The translations under genes and the position numbers were made by a program. This document shows positions 9,252-17,437 of a DNA stretch of 64,000 nucleotides, piece by piece; the first letter of the stretch is position 1, and each line of letters opens with the position of its first letter. A model generated the notes under the pieces. It had not been told where the DNA came from. It ran no database searches and saw only the letters and a program-made list of their open reading frames with translations. The stretch covers positions 129,001 through 193,000 of the forward strand of contig NZ_JAUTAH010000001.1 in assembly GCF_030818545.1 (NCBI RefSeq), in the 5' to 3' direction. The stretch comes from Brevundimonas sp. SORGH_AS_0993 (GTDB taxonomy: Bacteria; Pseudomonadota; Alphaproteobacteria; Caulobacterales; Caulobacteraceae).

Positions 9252-9771
9252 ATGATCCGCGACATCGACCCGATTGAAGAAATCCGCAAACACCCCGGCG
9301 TCACGGCGGGCGGCCTGGCGGCGCTCGTTCTCGGCGCGGCGGCTGTACTGTACCTGGCCCAGCGGACCGGCCCCACCCGTTATCAGCGGATCAAGCGTCG
9401 CATGGACCCGCGCGCCTGGGTGGATGCGGCCGATCTGCGCGGTCGCCTGCATGACGCGGTCGACGCCTTCCGCAGCCGGGCCGAGGATTTCGGCGACCGC
9501 GCGCGCCCGTCTCACCGACGACGCGCGCGGCCGCGCCGGCGACTGGGCTGACGACCTGTTCCGCAGCGCCCGCAAGACCACCAGGAAGGCCGCCAAGCGC
9601 GGCGGCGAGACCGCCCGCCATTACGCCGACGACGCCCTGGATTATGCGCGCGATCACCAACGCGAGGGCGGGGCGCTCCTGGCCGTCGCGGCCCTGGCCG
9701 CCGTCGTCGGCGCGGCGGTTCTGGAGACCCGCCGTCCCGACAGCCAGATCCGCCGCATCGCGCGCTTCTGA
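9252..9771 (+). CDS. Small two-helix membrane protein, YtxH-like; reading frame broken by an apparent +1 frameshift
   Basis: The protein starts MIRDIDPIEEIRKHPG, with a first membrane helix at about residues 20-38. The original frame leaves the coding pattern after FGDRAR. The sensible continuation (TDDARGRAGDWADDLF, then a Lys/Arg/Ala-rich amphipathic stretch and a C-terminal membrane helix near LLAVAALAAVVGAAVLE) lies in the +1 frame. Removing one C from the CCC at 9506-9508 restores a single 172-residue protein that reads FGDRARRLTDD. I therefore treat it as one gene with a likely sequencing overcall. The overall shape (membrane helix, charged amphipathic middle, membrane helix) is seen; function is unknown. 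A terminator hairpin follows at 9832. Confidence 0.65.
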
Positions 9772-9831
9772 CAATTTTCTTGCCGCCCGCCGACCGAATG
9801 GCGCGTTGGGCGGCATGGTTCGATCAAGGCG

Positions 9832-9862
9832 AAGCCGGGTTTGGTCACAACCCGGCTTTGCT
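9832..9862 (+). terminator. Terminator-like hairpin between the small membrane gene and serB-serA
   Basis: AAGCCGGGTT (9832-9841) pairs perfectly with AACCCGGCTT (9849-9858) around a 7-nt loop. A short T-rich stretch (TTTGCTGTGTCT) follows. It lies 60 bp after the upstream stop and 30 bp before the next start. Confidence 0.6.
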
Positions 9863-9892
9863 GTGTCTGCGAAGGCCGCTAAGACGCGGGCC

Positions 9893-11785
9893 ATGAGCGC
9901 GCGCCCGACCCTGATCTTCGACTTCGATTCGACCCTGGTGGATTTCGAAACCCTGGAAGCCCTAGCCGACATCGCCTTGGCGGGAACGACCGAGGCCGAG
10001 GCCATCCGCACCCAGATCGCGACCCTGACCGATCAGGCCATGGGCGGAGAGATCGCCTTTGGCGAAGCCTTGCGTCGCCGGCTGGCCCTGCTGCCCCTGA
10101 CGCGCGACCATGTGGCGGCCTTGGCTGAAACGGCGCCGGACCGGCTGACCCCGTCCTTCCGGCGCAACCTGGCCTTCTTCCAGCAGAACAAGGGGCGGGT
10201 CTTCATCCTGTCCGGCGGTTTCCGCGAGGTGATCGCGCCGGTGGCCGAACTTCTGGGCGTCGCCCCCGACCATGTCCTGTGCAACGACCTGGCCTATGAC
10301 GCCGAAGGTCGCGTCATCGGCGTGAACGGCGCCAATCCCTTGTCCGAAGCGGACGGAAAGCCCGCCGTGATTCACGGCCTGAACCTGTCGGGCCGGATCG
10401 TCATGGTCGGCGACGGCTGGAACGACGCCGAGGTCAAGCTGGCCGGCGCCGCCGACGCCTTCTACGCCTTCACGGAGGTGGTCCGCCGCGACCGGGTGGT
10501 GCAGGTCGCCGACGCCGAGGCCGCTTCCCTGGACGAAGTTCTGCACGCCGAGGGCCTGGTCGGCCGGTGGTCCTTCCCACGCAGCCGCATGAAGATGCTG
10601 CTTCTGGAGAACATCCACCCGGCCGCCGTCGAAAGGCTGGAGGAGGCGGGCTATTCCGTCGAAACGCAGAAGGGCGCGCTGGACGAAGACGATCTGATCG
10701 CCGCCATCAAGGGCGTTCATGTCCTGGGCATCCGCTCCAAGACCACGGTGACGCGCCGGGTGCTGGAAGAGGCGGACAAGCTGATGGCCGTCGCCGCCTT
10801 CTGCATCGGCACCAACCAGATCGACCTGGAGGCCGCCTCCGACCACGGGGTGGCGGTGTTCAACGCCCCCTATTCCAACACCCGTTCGGTGGTCGAACTG
10901 GCGGTCGGCCTGATGATCGTCCTGATGCGCGACGTGGTCGACAAGTCGGCGGCCATGCATCGGGGCCAGTGGAACAAGTCGGCGACGGGCTCCAAGGAGT
11001 TGCGGGGCAAGACCCTGGGCATCGTCGGATACGGCGCGATCGGCAGCCAGTTGTCCGTCCTGGCCGAAAACCTGGGCATGCGGGTTCTGTTCTATGACCT
11101 GTCGGAACGGCTGGCCCTGGGCAACGCCCGGCGGATGCGCTCGCTGGACGCGCTTCTGGGCGAAAGCGACGTCGTCACCCTGCATGTGGACGGCCGCAAG
11201 GAGAACACCGCGATCTTCGGCTCGGCCCAGTTCTCCCGGATGAAGGAAGGGGCCCTTTTCCTGAACCTGTCGCGCGGCCATATCGTCGATATCGGCGCCT
11301 TGGCCCAGGCCCTGGGCTCGGGCCGCGTCGCCGGCGCCGCCGTGGACGTTTTCCCCGAAGAGCCGCGCACCAACTCAGACCCGTTCGAAAGCCCGCTTCA
11401 GGGGCTGAAGAACATGATCCTGACGCCCCATATCGGCGGTTCGACCGAAGAGGCGCAGGAAGCCATCGCCGAGTTCGCGGCCGAGCGCCTGCTGGGCTAT
11501 CTGAACCGGGGCGACACCACCTTCAGCGTCAACCTGCCGAACGTCCAGTTGGCCGAGGTGTCCGGCGCGCACCGCATCCTGCACATCCACCGGAACCAGC
11601 CCGGCGTCCTGGCCGAACTGAACCGGGCGCTGGCGGCGGCGGGCCTGAACATCCTGGGCCAGCACCTGAAGACGGACGAGCGCACCGGCTATGTCATCAC
11701 CGACGTGGACCGCGACTACGACCCCGAAGCGCTTCGCACCCTGCGCGCCGTGCCCGGCACGCTGAAGTTCCGCACCCTGCATTAG
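9893..11785 (+). CDS. Bifunctional fusion: HAD-type phosphoserine phosphatase (SerB-like) + D-3-phosphoglycerate dehydrogenase (SerA)
   Basis: One uninterrupted 630-residue frame holds two serine-biosynthesis enzymes. Residues 1-225 are a HAD-IB phosphatase: motif I FDFDSTLV with D10 and D12, motif II LSGG, and motif IV GDGWND with D174. From about residue 233 (MKMLLLENIH) the rest matches SerA. It has the NAD fold GIVGYGAIGSQ, the Arg/Glu/His catalytic set in RGHIVD, DVFPEEP and TPHIGGST, and a C-terminal ACT domain from about residue 555 (HIHRNQPGVLAELN). There is no stop or spacer at the join. SerA makes the first step (3-phosphoglycerate oxidation) and SerB the last (phosphoserine hydrolysis), so the fusion skips the aminotransferase between them. 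The ATG at 9893 precedes the HAD motif by nine residues. Confidence 0.9.
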   Translation: MSARPTLIFDFDSTLVDFETLEALADIALAGTTEAEAIRTQIATLTDQAMGGEIAFGEALRRRLALLPLTRDHVAALAETAPDRLTPSFRRNLAFFQQNKGRVFILSGGFREVIAPVAELLGVAPDHVLCNDLAYDAEGRVIGVNGANPLSEADGKPAVIHGLNLSGRIVMVGDGWNDAEVKLAGAADAFYAFTEVVRRDRVVQVADAEAASLDEVLHAEGLVGRWSFPRSRMKMLLLENIHPAAVERLEEAGYSVETQKGALDEDDLIAAIKGVHVLGIRSKTTVTRRVLEEADKLMAVAAFCIGTNQIDLEAASDHGVAVFNAPYSNTRSVVELAVGLMIVLMRDVVDKSAAMHRGQWNKSATGSKELRGKTLGIVGYGAIGSQLSVLAENLGMRVLFYDLSERLALGNARRMRSLDALLGESDVVTLHVDGRKENTAIFGSAQFSRMKEGALFLNLSRGHIVDIGALAQALGSGRVAGAAVDVFPEEPRTNSDPFESPLQGLKNMILTPHIGGSTEEAQEAIAEFAAERLLGYLNRGDTTFSVNLPNVQLAEVSGAHRILHIHRNQPGVLAELNRALAAAGLNILGQHLKTDERTGYVITDVDRDYDPEALRTLRAVPGTLKFRTLH

Positions 11786-11897
11786 ATCACGGTCGCGTTT
11801 TTCTTCCGTAAGCTGACGCAGAGGCATCTTGCGCTCTGCGTCAACTGGCGCATCCTCCGCGTAACGGCCGCGATGCACGACGGCCTTGGGAGGATCC

Positions 11898-13705
11898 ATG
11901 TCACGCTTTCTCACCGGCGGCGCCGTCGCCGCCCTGGCTCTGGCCGCCTGCGCCTTCGCAGGCTCGGCCTCGGCCCAGACCTACAACCGCCTGGTCGTCT
12001 TTGGCGACAGCCTCAGCGACAACGGCAATCTGTATCTGATCTCGGGCGGAACACAGCCGCCATCGCCGCCCTATTACCAGGGCCGATTCTCCAGCGGGCG
12101 CGTGTGGACCGAGCTGCTGGGCTTCAACCCCGCCAACTTCAATGGCTCCGTCGGCGGCAGCATCAACTACGCCTTCGGCGGTTCGCGCACCGACGCCTCG
12201 GCCGGCGTGCCGTTCGGCATGCTGAACCAGCTTTCGCGCTACACCGCCGCCGGCGGCCGGTTCGGCCCGGGCGATCTGGTCACGGTCCTGGGCGGCGCCA
12301 ACGACATCTTTCAGGCCCTGCCGACGGCCGGCGCCTCGGCCAGCCCGGTCGCGGCCATGACCCCGGTGGTCACGGCGGCGGCGGCCAACGTCAACGGCCT
12401 GGTCAACACGGTGGCGGGCGCGGGGGCGGGGACCATCCTGGTCTCCAACCTGCCCAAGCTCAGCCTGACGCCTCAGTTCCGAGGCACGGCCGCTGCGCCT
12501 CTGGGCCGACTATTCCGCCACGACCTTCAACACGGCGCTGCAGACCAATCTGGTCGCCACCGCCGCGGCGCGTCCGGGCGCCAACATCGTCCTGATGGAC
12601 CTGTTCAAGGTCGGCGACACCCTGGCCGCCAATCCCGGCGCCTTCGGCGTGACCAACATCACCCAGCCCTGCTTCAACGGCGCGACCGTGTGCAGCAATC
12701 CGGACAGCTATTTCTACTTCGACGGCGTTCACCCCACGGCGGCCGGTCATCGGATCATCGCTCAACTGGCCAACGACTACCTCTATTACGGCGACCTGGG
12801 CGCCCAGACGGCGCTGCAGGGCGAGACGACCTATCGTCACCGCGAGGACGGGCTGGACGCGGCGGCCGAGGCCCTGTCGGGCCGCACGCCGTGGGAAGCG
12901 GGCGTGTCCGTGACCACGGCGGCCCTGGTCGACAGCGTCGACACCGATGCGCGCGGCCCCGTGACCTCTTCGTCCAGCGACGGCTGGGGCGCCCGCATCG
13001 CGCTGGAGGCCGGACCCTCGGCCAACTGGCGCTTCGGCCTGGCCGGCACGGCGAGGAAGACCGACGTGCAGAGCCGCAACCTGAACTTCAACGTCGAAAG
13101 CTTCGGCCTGGACGTCTATGGCGGGTGGCGCTCGGGCGACGTCTTCGTCAATGCGGCCGCCGGCGTGGCGCGTGACAATGTCGACGACATCGAACGCATC
13201 ACCAGCCTGGCGCCGATCGTCCACACGGCCGAGACCCGCGCCCTCAGCACAGGCGCGCGCCTGCAGGGCGGGATGTGGTTCGACTGGGGCGGCTTCGCCC
13301 TGTCGCCCCGCGCGGCCCTGGCTTATGTCGCCAGCGACGTGGACGGCTATGTCGAACAGGGCGTCGCGGCCCAGTACCAGTACGGCGACCGCACGGTGAA
13401 GGCCCTGACCGGCGAGGTGTCGCTTCGCGCCGAGGCCGAGATGGGCGGTTTCAACCTGTTCGCCGAGGGCGGCTATCGCGACGCCCTGGACGACAGTTCC
13501 GATCCCGGTCCGCGTCGGCATCTACAACAACCCGGCCCAGGTCCTGTCGCGCGAGGTCGACGATCCGTTCGGCGGTCAGATTCTGGCCTCGGCCGGGGTC
13601 GAGGGCGACGTGGGGCCGGTCCAGATCACCATCGGCTATCGCGGCCGTTTCGGCGACCACGCCGACAGCCACATGGGCGGCGTCCAGCTACGTCTGCCGC
13701 TGTAA
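11898..13705 (+). CDS. GDSL esterase autotransporter (EstA-like), with two apparent +1 frameshifts
   Basis: This is a secreted lipase/esterase on an outer-membrane beta-barrel. The ATG at 11898 follows GGGAGGA. The signal peptide is about 27 residues (ends ASAQ). The GDSL block has catalytic Ser38 (VFGDSLSDNG), GGANDIF is block III, and DGVHPTAAGH carries the Asp/His pair. A long beta-rich C-terminal half ends GGVQLRLPL, typical of autotransporter barrels. The frame breaks twice. Deleting one G at 12503-12505 gives TAAAPLADYSATTFN. Deleting one C at 13504-13506 gives DDSSDPVRVGIYNN. With both fixes the protein is 601 residues, the expected size. I judge these as sequence errors, but a true pseudogene is possible. 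Confidence 0.82.
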
Positions 13706-13730
13706 GGAAGACGGGCGGGGAAGGGGGCTT

Positions 13731-14327
13731 TCAGCGCCCCTTCTTCCGCACCCACATGGCGGCGTCCGCCTCGGTCAGCCAGATTTCGGGATCGGTGTGG
13801 CCGTCCCAGGCGCGCACCCCGAACGATCCGCCCAGCGGCGCGCGTTCGCCTTCCCAGACGAACCCTTCGGAGGCCAGGGCCTCGGACAACTGGCGCGCCT
13901 TGGCGCGGCCTTCCTCCAGCCCGGCGTTCAGCATCAGCAGGGCGAACTCGTCCCCGCCCATCCGGCCGACAGCGTCGGACTCGCGCAGATGCGTCAGCAA
14001 CAGGCGGGCCACCGTCACCAGGGCCGCGTCGCCGGCGGCGTGGCCCAGACGGTCGTTGACCCCCTTGAACCCGTCCATGTCCAGATACAGCAGGACCGCC
14101 GGCACATCGTGCCGCTGGCAATAGGCCATGGTCCGCTGCATGGCGGCCACGAAGCCGCGTCGATTGAGGGCCGGGGTCAGGACATCGTGATCGGCGGCGG
14201 CCTCGGCGGCGGCGGCGCGGGCCTTCCAGGCGTCCAGTTCGGCGCGGAGCCGTGCGATCTCGGCGGTCAGGTCGTGTTCGGCCACGTCGGTCACGGCGCA
14301 GGCAGGCTCCGATGGCGCGCGACTCAC
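13731..14327 (-). CDS. Diguanylate cyclase (GGDEF domain) with N-terminal coiled coil
   Basis: The product makes cyclic di-GMP from two GTP. It has 198 residues: about 50 residues of Ala/Glu-rich heptads (TAEIARLRAELDAWKAR) that look like a dimerising coiled coil, then one GGDEF domain. The active-site motif is intact (GRMGGDEF), and an RxxD inhibitory site (RESD) lies five residues before it, so feedback inhibition by c-di-GMP is expected. There is no membrane segment or sensory domain, so it is cytosolic and the input is unknown. It is convergent with the autotransporter gene. Confidence 0.88.
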   Translation of the reverse strand: MSRAPSEPACAVTDVAEHDLTAEIARLRAELDAWKARAAAAEAAADHDVLTPALNRRGFVAAMQRTMAYCQRHDVPAVLLYLDMDGFKGVNDRLGHAAGDAALVTVARLLLTHLRESDAVGRMGGDEFALLMLNAGLEEGRAKARQLSEALASEGFVWEGERAPLGGSFGVRAWDGHTDPEIWLTEADAAMWVRKKGR

Positions 14328-14423
14328 TCCGCGCGCGATTGAGCGATGGTAGAGCGTGAATCTCCCACTTAGAAGGGCGGTCTGGGCCGGAAACCGCCGC
14401 TCTGCGGGTCATCGCGCGCCTGT

Positions 14424-14476
14424 CCGGTTGCGGGCGCAGCGTCGGTGCTGTAACCGGCCCCTTTCCGCAAGGGGCC
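14424..14476 (+). promoter_or_regulatory. Two mutually exclusive hairpins in the purE leader
   Basis: GGCCCCTT (14456-14463) pairs perfectly with AAGGGGCC (14469-14476) over a 5-nt loop. Its right arm contains the only Shine-Dalgarno-like run (AAGGGG) before the purE ATG at 14485. CCGGTT (14424-14429) can instead pair with AACCGG (14452-14457), which shares two bases with the first stem. The arrangement could switch ribosome access. This is inference; no known riboswitch class was recognised. Confidence 0.35.
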
Positions 14477-14484
14477 CGACGGAT

Positions 14485-14976
14485 ATGGCGACTTCCGCAA
14501 CGCCGGTGGCGATCATCATGGGCAGCCGTTCGGACTGGCCGACGATGAAGCTGGCCGCCGATCGTCTGGATCAGCTGGGCGTGGCCTGGCAGGCCAAGGT
14601 CGTCAGCGCCCACCGCACGCCCCAGCGCCTGGTCCAGTTCGCCACGGGCGCCAGGGCCGCCGGATACAAGGTGATCATCGCCGGGGCCGGGGGCGCCGCC
14701 CATCTGCCGGGCATGGCCGCCTCCATGACCGAACTGCCGGTGCTGGGCGTGCCGGTCCAGTCCAAGGCGCTGAAGGGCATGGACAGCCTGTTGTCCATCG
14801 TCCAGATGCCCGCCGGAGTGCCGGTCGCCACCCTGGCGATCGGGGAGGCGGGCGCCGCCAACGCCGGCATCCTGGCCGCGCAGATCCTGGCCTTGTCGGA
14901 TGACGGCCTGGCCCGGCGCCTGGCCGATTTCCGCGCCGCCCAGACCGAATCCGTCGCCGAAACCGTCGAGGACTGA
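14485..14976 (+). CDS. purE: N5-carboxyaminoimidazole ribonucleotide mutase PurE
   Basis: PurE moves the carboxyl group of N5-CAIR to give CAIR in de novo purine synthesis. It has 163 residues, the family length. The substrate-binding motif [12 protein letters not shown] near the N-terminus, the SAHRTP loop and the [11 protein letters not shown] motif are all present. The ATG at 14485 is chosen because the fold begins four or five residues later; the open frame extends further upstream without homology. purK begins directly after the stop, as expected for this pair. Confidence 0.95.
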   Translation: MATSATPVAIIMGSRSDWPTMKLAADRLDQLGVAWQAKVVSAHRTPQRLVQFATGARAAGYKVIIAGAGGAAHLPGMAASMTELPVLGVPVQSKALKGMDSLLSIVQMPAGVPVATLAIGEAGAANAGILAAQILALSDDGLARRLADFRAAQTESVAETVED

Positions 14977-16059
14977 GTGCCCCAGCTTCCGCTTTCCCCC
15001 GGTTCCACCCTCGGCATTCTCGGCGGCGGCCAACTGGGCCGGATGCTCAGCCAGGCCGCCTCGCGCCTGGGTTTCGACGTGGTCGTCCTGGACCCCGAGC
15101 GCGACAGCCCCGCCGGCCGGGTCTCGGCCCATCAGATCGTCGCCGCCTATGACGACCCCGACGCCCTGACCGCCCTGGGCCGCGCCGCCGACGTCGTGAC
15201 GTTCGAGTTCGAAAATGTCCCGGCCGCCTCCATCGAGCGTCTGGCCGACGCCGGAGCCCTGGTCGCGCCAGGCCCCACGGCGCTGCGCGTGTCGCAGGAC
15301 CGGGTGGACGAAAAGACCTTCCTGAACGCCGTCGGCGCCCCGACGGTCGCCTTCGCCGTCGTCGACACTCTGGACGATCTGGTCGTCGGCCTGACGGAAC
15401 TGGGCCTGCCCGCCCTCCTGAAGACCCGCCGCGAAGGCTATGACGGCAAGGGCCAGGTCTGGATCCACGCCGTCGAGGACGCGCCCGCCGCCCTGGAAAG
15501 CCTGGGCGGCCGCGCCGCTATCCTTGAGGCCAAGGCGACCTTCGTGCGCGAACTGTCGGTCATCGCCGCCCGCGACTGGGACGGTCATATGACGGTCTAT
15601 CCGCTGGGCGAGAACCGGCACGAGGGCGGCGTCCTGCGCACCACCCTGGCCCCCGCCGCCGTGGACGAAAAAACGCAGGTTCGCGCCCGCGCCATAGCCG
15701 AGGCGATCCTGGACGGGCTGGATTATGTCGGCGTCCTGGGCGTCGAACTCTTCGACCTCGGCGACGACGTGCTTCTGGTCAACGAGATCGCCCCGCGCGT
15801 CCACAACACCGGCCACTGGACCCAGGACGGCTGCATCTGCGACCAGTTCGAACAGCATATCCGCGCCGTGACGGGCTGGCCCCTGGGACCCACGACCGCC
15901 TGCGCCCGCATCGAAATGACCAACCTGCTAGGCGACGAGATCGACCAGTGGCGCGTCCTGTCCGCCCAGGCCGACGAACGCCTGCACCTCTACGGCAAGG
16001 CCGAGGCCCGTCCCGGCCGCAAGATGGCCCATGTGAACCGGGTGCTGGGTTCGGTCTAA
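14977..16059 (+). CDS. purK: N5-carboxyaminoimidazole ribonucleotide synthetase PurK
   Basis: PurK is an ATP-grasp enzyme that carboxylates AIR with bicarbonate and ATP; PurE uses the product. The 360-residue protein starts at a GTG immediately after the purE TGA. The N-terminal GILGGGQLGRML motif, the ATP-grasp core (LLKTRREGYDGKGQ) and the catalytic end NEIAPRVHNTGHWT are present. Translation is almost certainly coupled to purE. A hairpin follows between it and the converging COQ9 gene. Confidence 0.95.
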   Translation: MPQLPLSPGSTLGILGGGQLGRMLSQAASRLGFDVVVLDPERDSPAGRVSAHQIVAAYDDPDALTALGRAADVVTFEFENVPAASIERLADAGALVAPGPTALRVSQDRVDEKTFLNAVGAPTVAFAVVDTLDDLVVGLTELGLPALLKTRREGYDGKGQVWIHAVEDAPAALESLGGRAAILEAKATFVRELSVIAARDWDGHMTVYPLGENRHEGGVLRTTLAPAAVDEKTQVRARAIAEAILDGLDYVGVLGVELFDLGDDVLLVNEIAPRVHNTGHWTQDGCICDQFEQHIRAVTGWPLGPTTACARIEMTNLLGDEIDQWRVLSAQADERLHLYGKAEARPGRKMAHVNRVLGSV

Positions 16060-16073
16060 CCAAGCCCCGCCCG

Positions 16074-16106
16074 CCGTCATCCTCGGATCAAGCCAGAGGA
16101 TGACGG
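16074..16106. repeat. Palindromic intergenic element between convergent purK and COQ9 genes
   Basis: CCGTCATCCTC (16074-16084) and GAGGATGACGG (16096-16106) form a perfect 11-bp inverted repeat with an 11-nt loop. It fits a bidirectional terminator. Similar GTCATCCTC palindromes are, to my recollection, dispersed through genomes of this group. Confidence 0.55.
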
Positions 16107-16117
16107 AGAATAGGGCG

Positions 16118-16765
16118 CTATGCCCGCGCCCCATACCGCACGCGGCTCAACACATCCGTCATCTTGCGCAGCGGCGCGTCGAAATCCTTGCCGGCCTTCC
16201 ATTTCTCGAAGGCCATGACGTTTTCGATCCGGCGGGCGACGAAGTCTTCCGCCGCCCTGCGCCCGTCGAACCAGCGCAGGGTCAGGGCGGGGATCAGTAT
16301 GCCCGACAGGATGGTCCGCTTCGAATAGTGGTTCCAGTCGGTCGCCTCGTCCCCGGCCCAGCGCCACAGGTGGTCGGCGCTGTCCCACGCCAGCTTCAGC
16401 CCCAGATCGGCGTTGACGGGCAGGGCCAGGAAGGCGGCGCAGCGGCGCGCAGCCTCCAGGTCGGCGGCGCCCGCCTCCATCCGCTCGGACACGGCGCGGG
16501 CGATTCGCTCGCGAATCTTCAGGCTGGCGGGATCGACGGCGCCGAGGGCTTCCAGCGCCCGCGCATCGTGCCGGCGCGACAACAGGGCGGCCAGATCGCG
16601 CGCGCCATTGGGCAGCAGCAGCTCCTCGTCCCCCAGCGACAGGCCGCAGGCTTCACTGGCCTCGCGCACCAGACGGGCGTTCCAGCCCAGGGCGGGCGCG
16701 CGGGCGAGGGCGGCGTCCAGCACGGCCTGTTCGGTGCGTTCGGCCCAGTCGGGGGTCTGTGTCAT
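16118..16765 (-). CDS. COQ9-family ubiquinone biosynthesis protein
   Basis: COQ9 is a TetR-fold lipid-binding protein that presents ubiquinone precursors to the hydroxylase COQ7 in mitochondria and alphaproteobacteria. The product has 215 residues from the ATG at 16765 ([20 protein letters not shown]). The family core is visible in the C-terminal half: [31 protein letters not shown], with key run [12 protein letters not shown], and a following VYxST-like region in [10 protein letters not shown] further upstream start would add an implausible Arg-rich extension. Family call is firm. Confidence 0.88.
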   Translation of the reverse strand: MTQTPDWAERTEQAVLDAALARAPALGWNARLVREASEACGLSLGDEELLLPNGARDLAALLSRRHDARALEALGAVDPASLKIRERIARAVSERMEAGAADLEAARRCAAFLALPVNADLGLKLAWDSADHLWRWAGDEATDWNHYSKRTILSGILIPALTLRWFDGRRAAEDFVARRIENVMAFEKWKAGKDFDAPLRKMTDVLSRVRYGARA

Positions 16766-16950
16766 GGCGCCACCATACGCCCGTCGCGCCGGGGTTTCGA
16801 GCCTGCAAGAATGGTCGGACGATCTGGTCGCGCGATCTGGACACATGGGGGCGGGTCGTGTATCAGCGCGCCTTCATCCGAGAGCCCTGCTTTCGGGAGA
16901 GGATTTTATTTGTCTGCCCGTCTCCCTTCGAAAGGACGCGGCGGGCGGCC

Positions 16951-16968
16951 AAAGGAGAGTTTAACCTG
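16951..16968 (+). promoter_or_regulatory. Strong Shine-Dalgarno with apparent CTG start of rpsU
   Basis: AAAGGAGAG (16951-16959) lies at ideal distance from CTG at 16966-16968. No ATG, GTG or TTG occurs in frame near the conserved VQIFVRDNN beginning of S21, so CTG is the only plausible initiator there. Confidence 0.6.
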
Positions 16969-17208
16969 GTTCAGATTTTCGTCCGCGACAACAACGTCGA
17001 CCAAGCGCTGAAGGCCCTCAAGAAGAAGATGCAGCGCGAAGGCAGCTTCCGTGAAATGAAGCGCCACGTGCATTACGAAAAGCCGTCGGAAAAGCGCGCC
17101 CGTCAAAAGGCCGAAGCCGTCCGTCGCGCCCGCAAGCTGGCCCGCAAGCGCGCCCAGCGCGAAGGGCTGCTGCCCGCGCCCAAGCCGCGCGTCCCCGGCG
17201 GCCGTTAA
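16966..17208 (+). CDS. rpsU: 30S ribosomal protein S21
   Basis: S21 is a small basic protein of the 30S subunit, near the anti-Shine-Dalgarno end of 16S rRNA. Starting at CTG (read as Met), the protein is 80 residues and begins [20 protein letters not shown], matching the conserved start of the family exactly. It ends in a Lys/Arg-rich tail. The frame is open upstream, but that stretch is not S21-like and contains no usual start in the right place. A strong terminator follows at once, so it appears to be a single-gene transcript. A mis-called base in the start codon is the main alternative. Confidence 0.92.
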   Translation: MVQIFVRDNNVDQALKALKKKMQREGSFREMKRHVHYEKPSEKRARQKAEAVRRARKLARKRAQREGLLPAPKPRVPGGR

Positions 17209-17246
17209 GACCCCTCCCGCAAGGGATTGGCGAAAGCCGATAGATC

Positions 17247-17284
17247 AAAGGCCGCCTCCGTTCGGAGGCGGCCTTTTTCTTTTC
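17247..17284 (+). terminator. Rho-independent terminator of rpsU
   Basis: AAAGGCCGCCTCCG (17247-17260) pairs with the CGGAGGCGGCCTTT run starting at 17263 around a 2-3 nt loop, followed by TTTTTCTTTT. It begins about 40 bp after the rpsU stop. Confidence 0.9.
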
Positions 17285-17432
17285 CTCCTTGCAAAGCGGG
17301 GAGGGGGACCGCGCGCAGCGTGGTGGAGGGGCGGTCGAAGCTGCGCTGATCTCGTCAGGACGCAGGGCCCCTTCGTCACGGCGCAGGAAGCGCCGCGCCA
17401 CCTCCCCATCGCTGCACGACAGGAAGGAGAAG
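17285..17432. repeat. Long imperfect palindromic intergenic repeat
   Basis: The left arm (about 17285-17333) contains GCGGGGAGGGGGACCGCGCG and a GGTGGAGG block. The right arm (about 17386-17432) contains the inverted pattern GCCGCGCCACCTCCCC and ends in AGGAAGGAGA, opposite CTCCTTGC at the left end. The whole can fold into one long hairpin. It sits in non-coding space between rpsU and the ABC permease stop. This kind of GGGGAGG/CCTCCCC element looks like a dispersed extragenic palindrome; no coding sequence is seen. Confidence 0.5.
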
Positions 17433-17437
17433 CCGGC

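Noticed and set aside
10589-11785. Separate serA gene starting at the internal ATG
   Set aside because: There is no stop or Shine-Dalgarno between the phosphatase and dehydrogenase parts, and the frame is continuous, so a fusion is the simpler reading.
11898-13705. True pseudogene call for the esterase autotransporter
   Set aside because: Active-site motifs, signal peptide and barrel end are all conserved, and both breaks have the same homopolymer cause as in two other genes.
13636-15858. Long open frame on the minus strand across purE and purK
   Set aside because: It is antisense to two firmly identified genes, has a Gly/Asp/Gln/Arg-rich composition typical of GC-rich shadow frames, and shows no domain. 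The same applies to other long shadows, for example at 19709-21868, 27427-29565 and 36675-39170.
17285-17432. Small RNA or coding gene after rpsU
   Set aside because: The stretch is explained by a long imperfect palindrome, and no promoter or ribosome site is visible.
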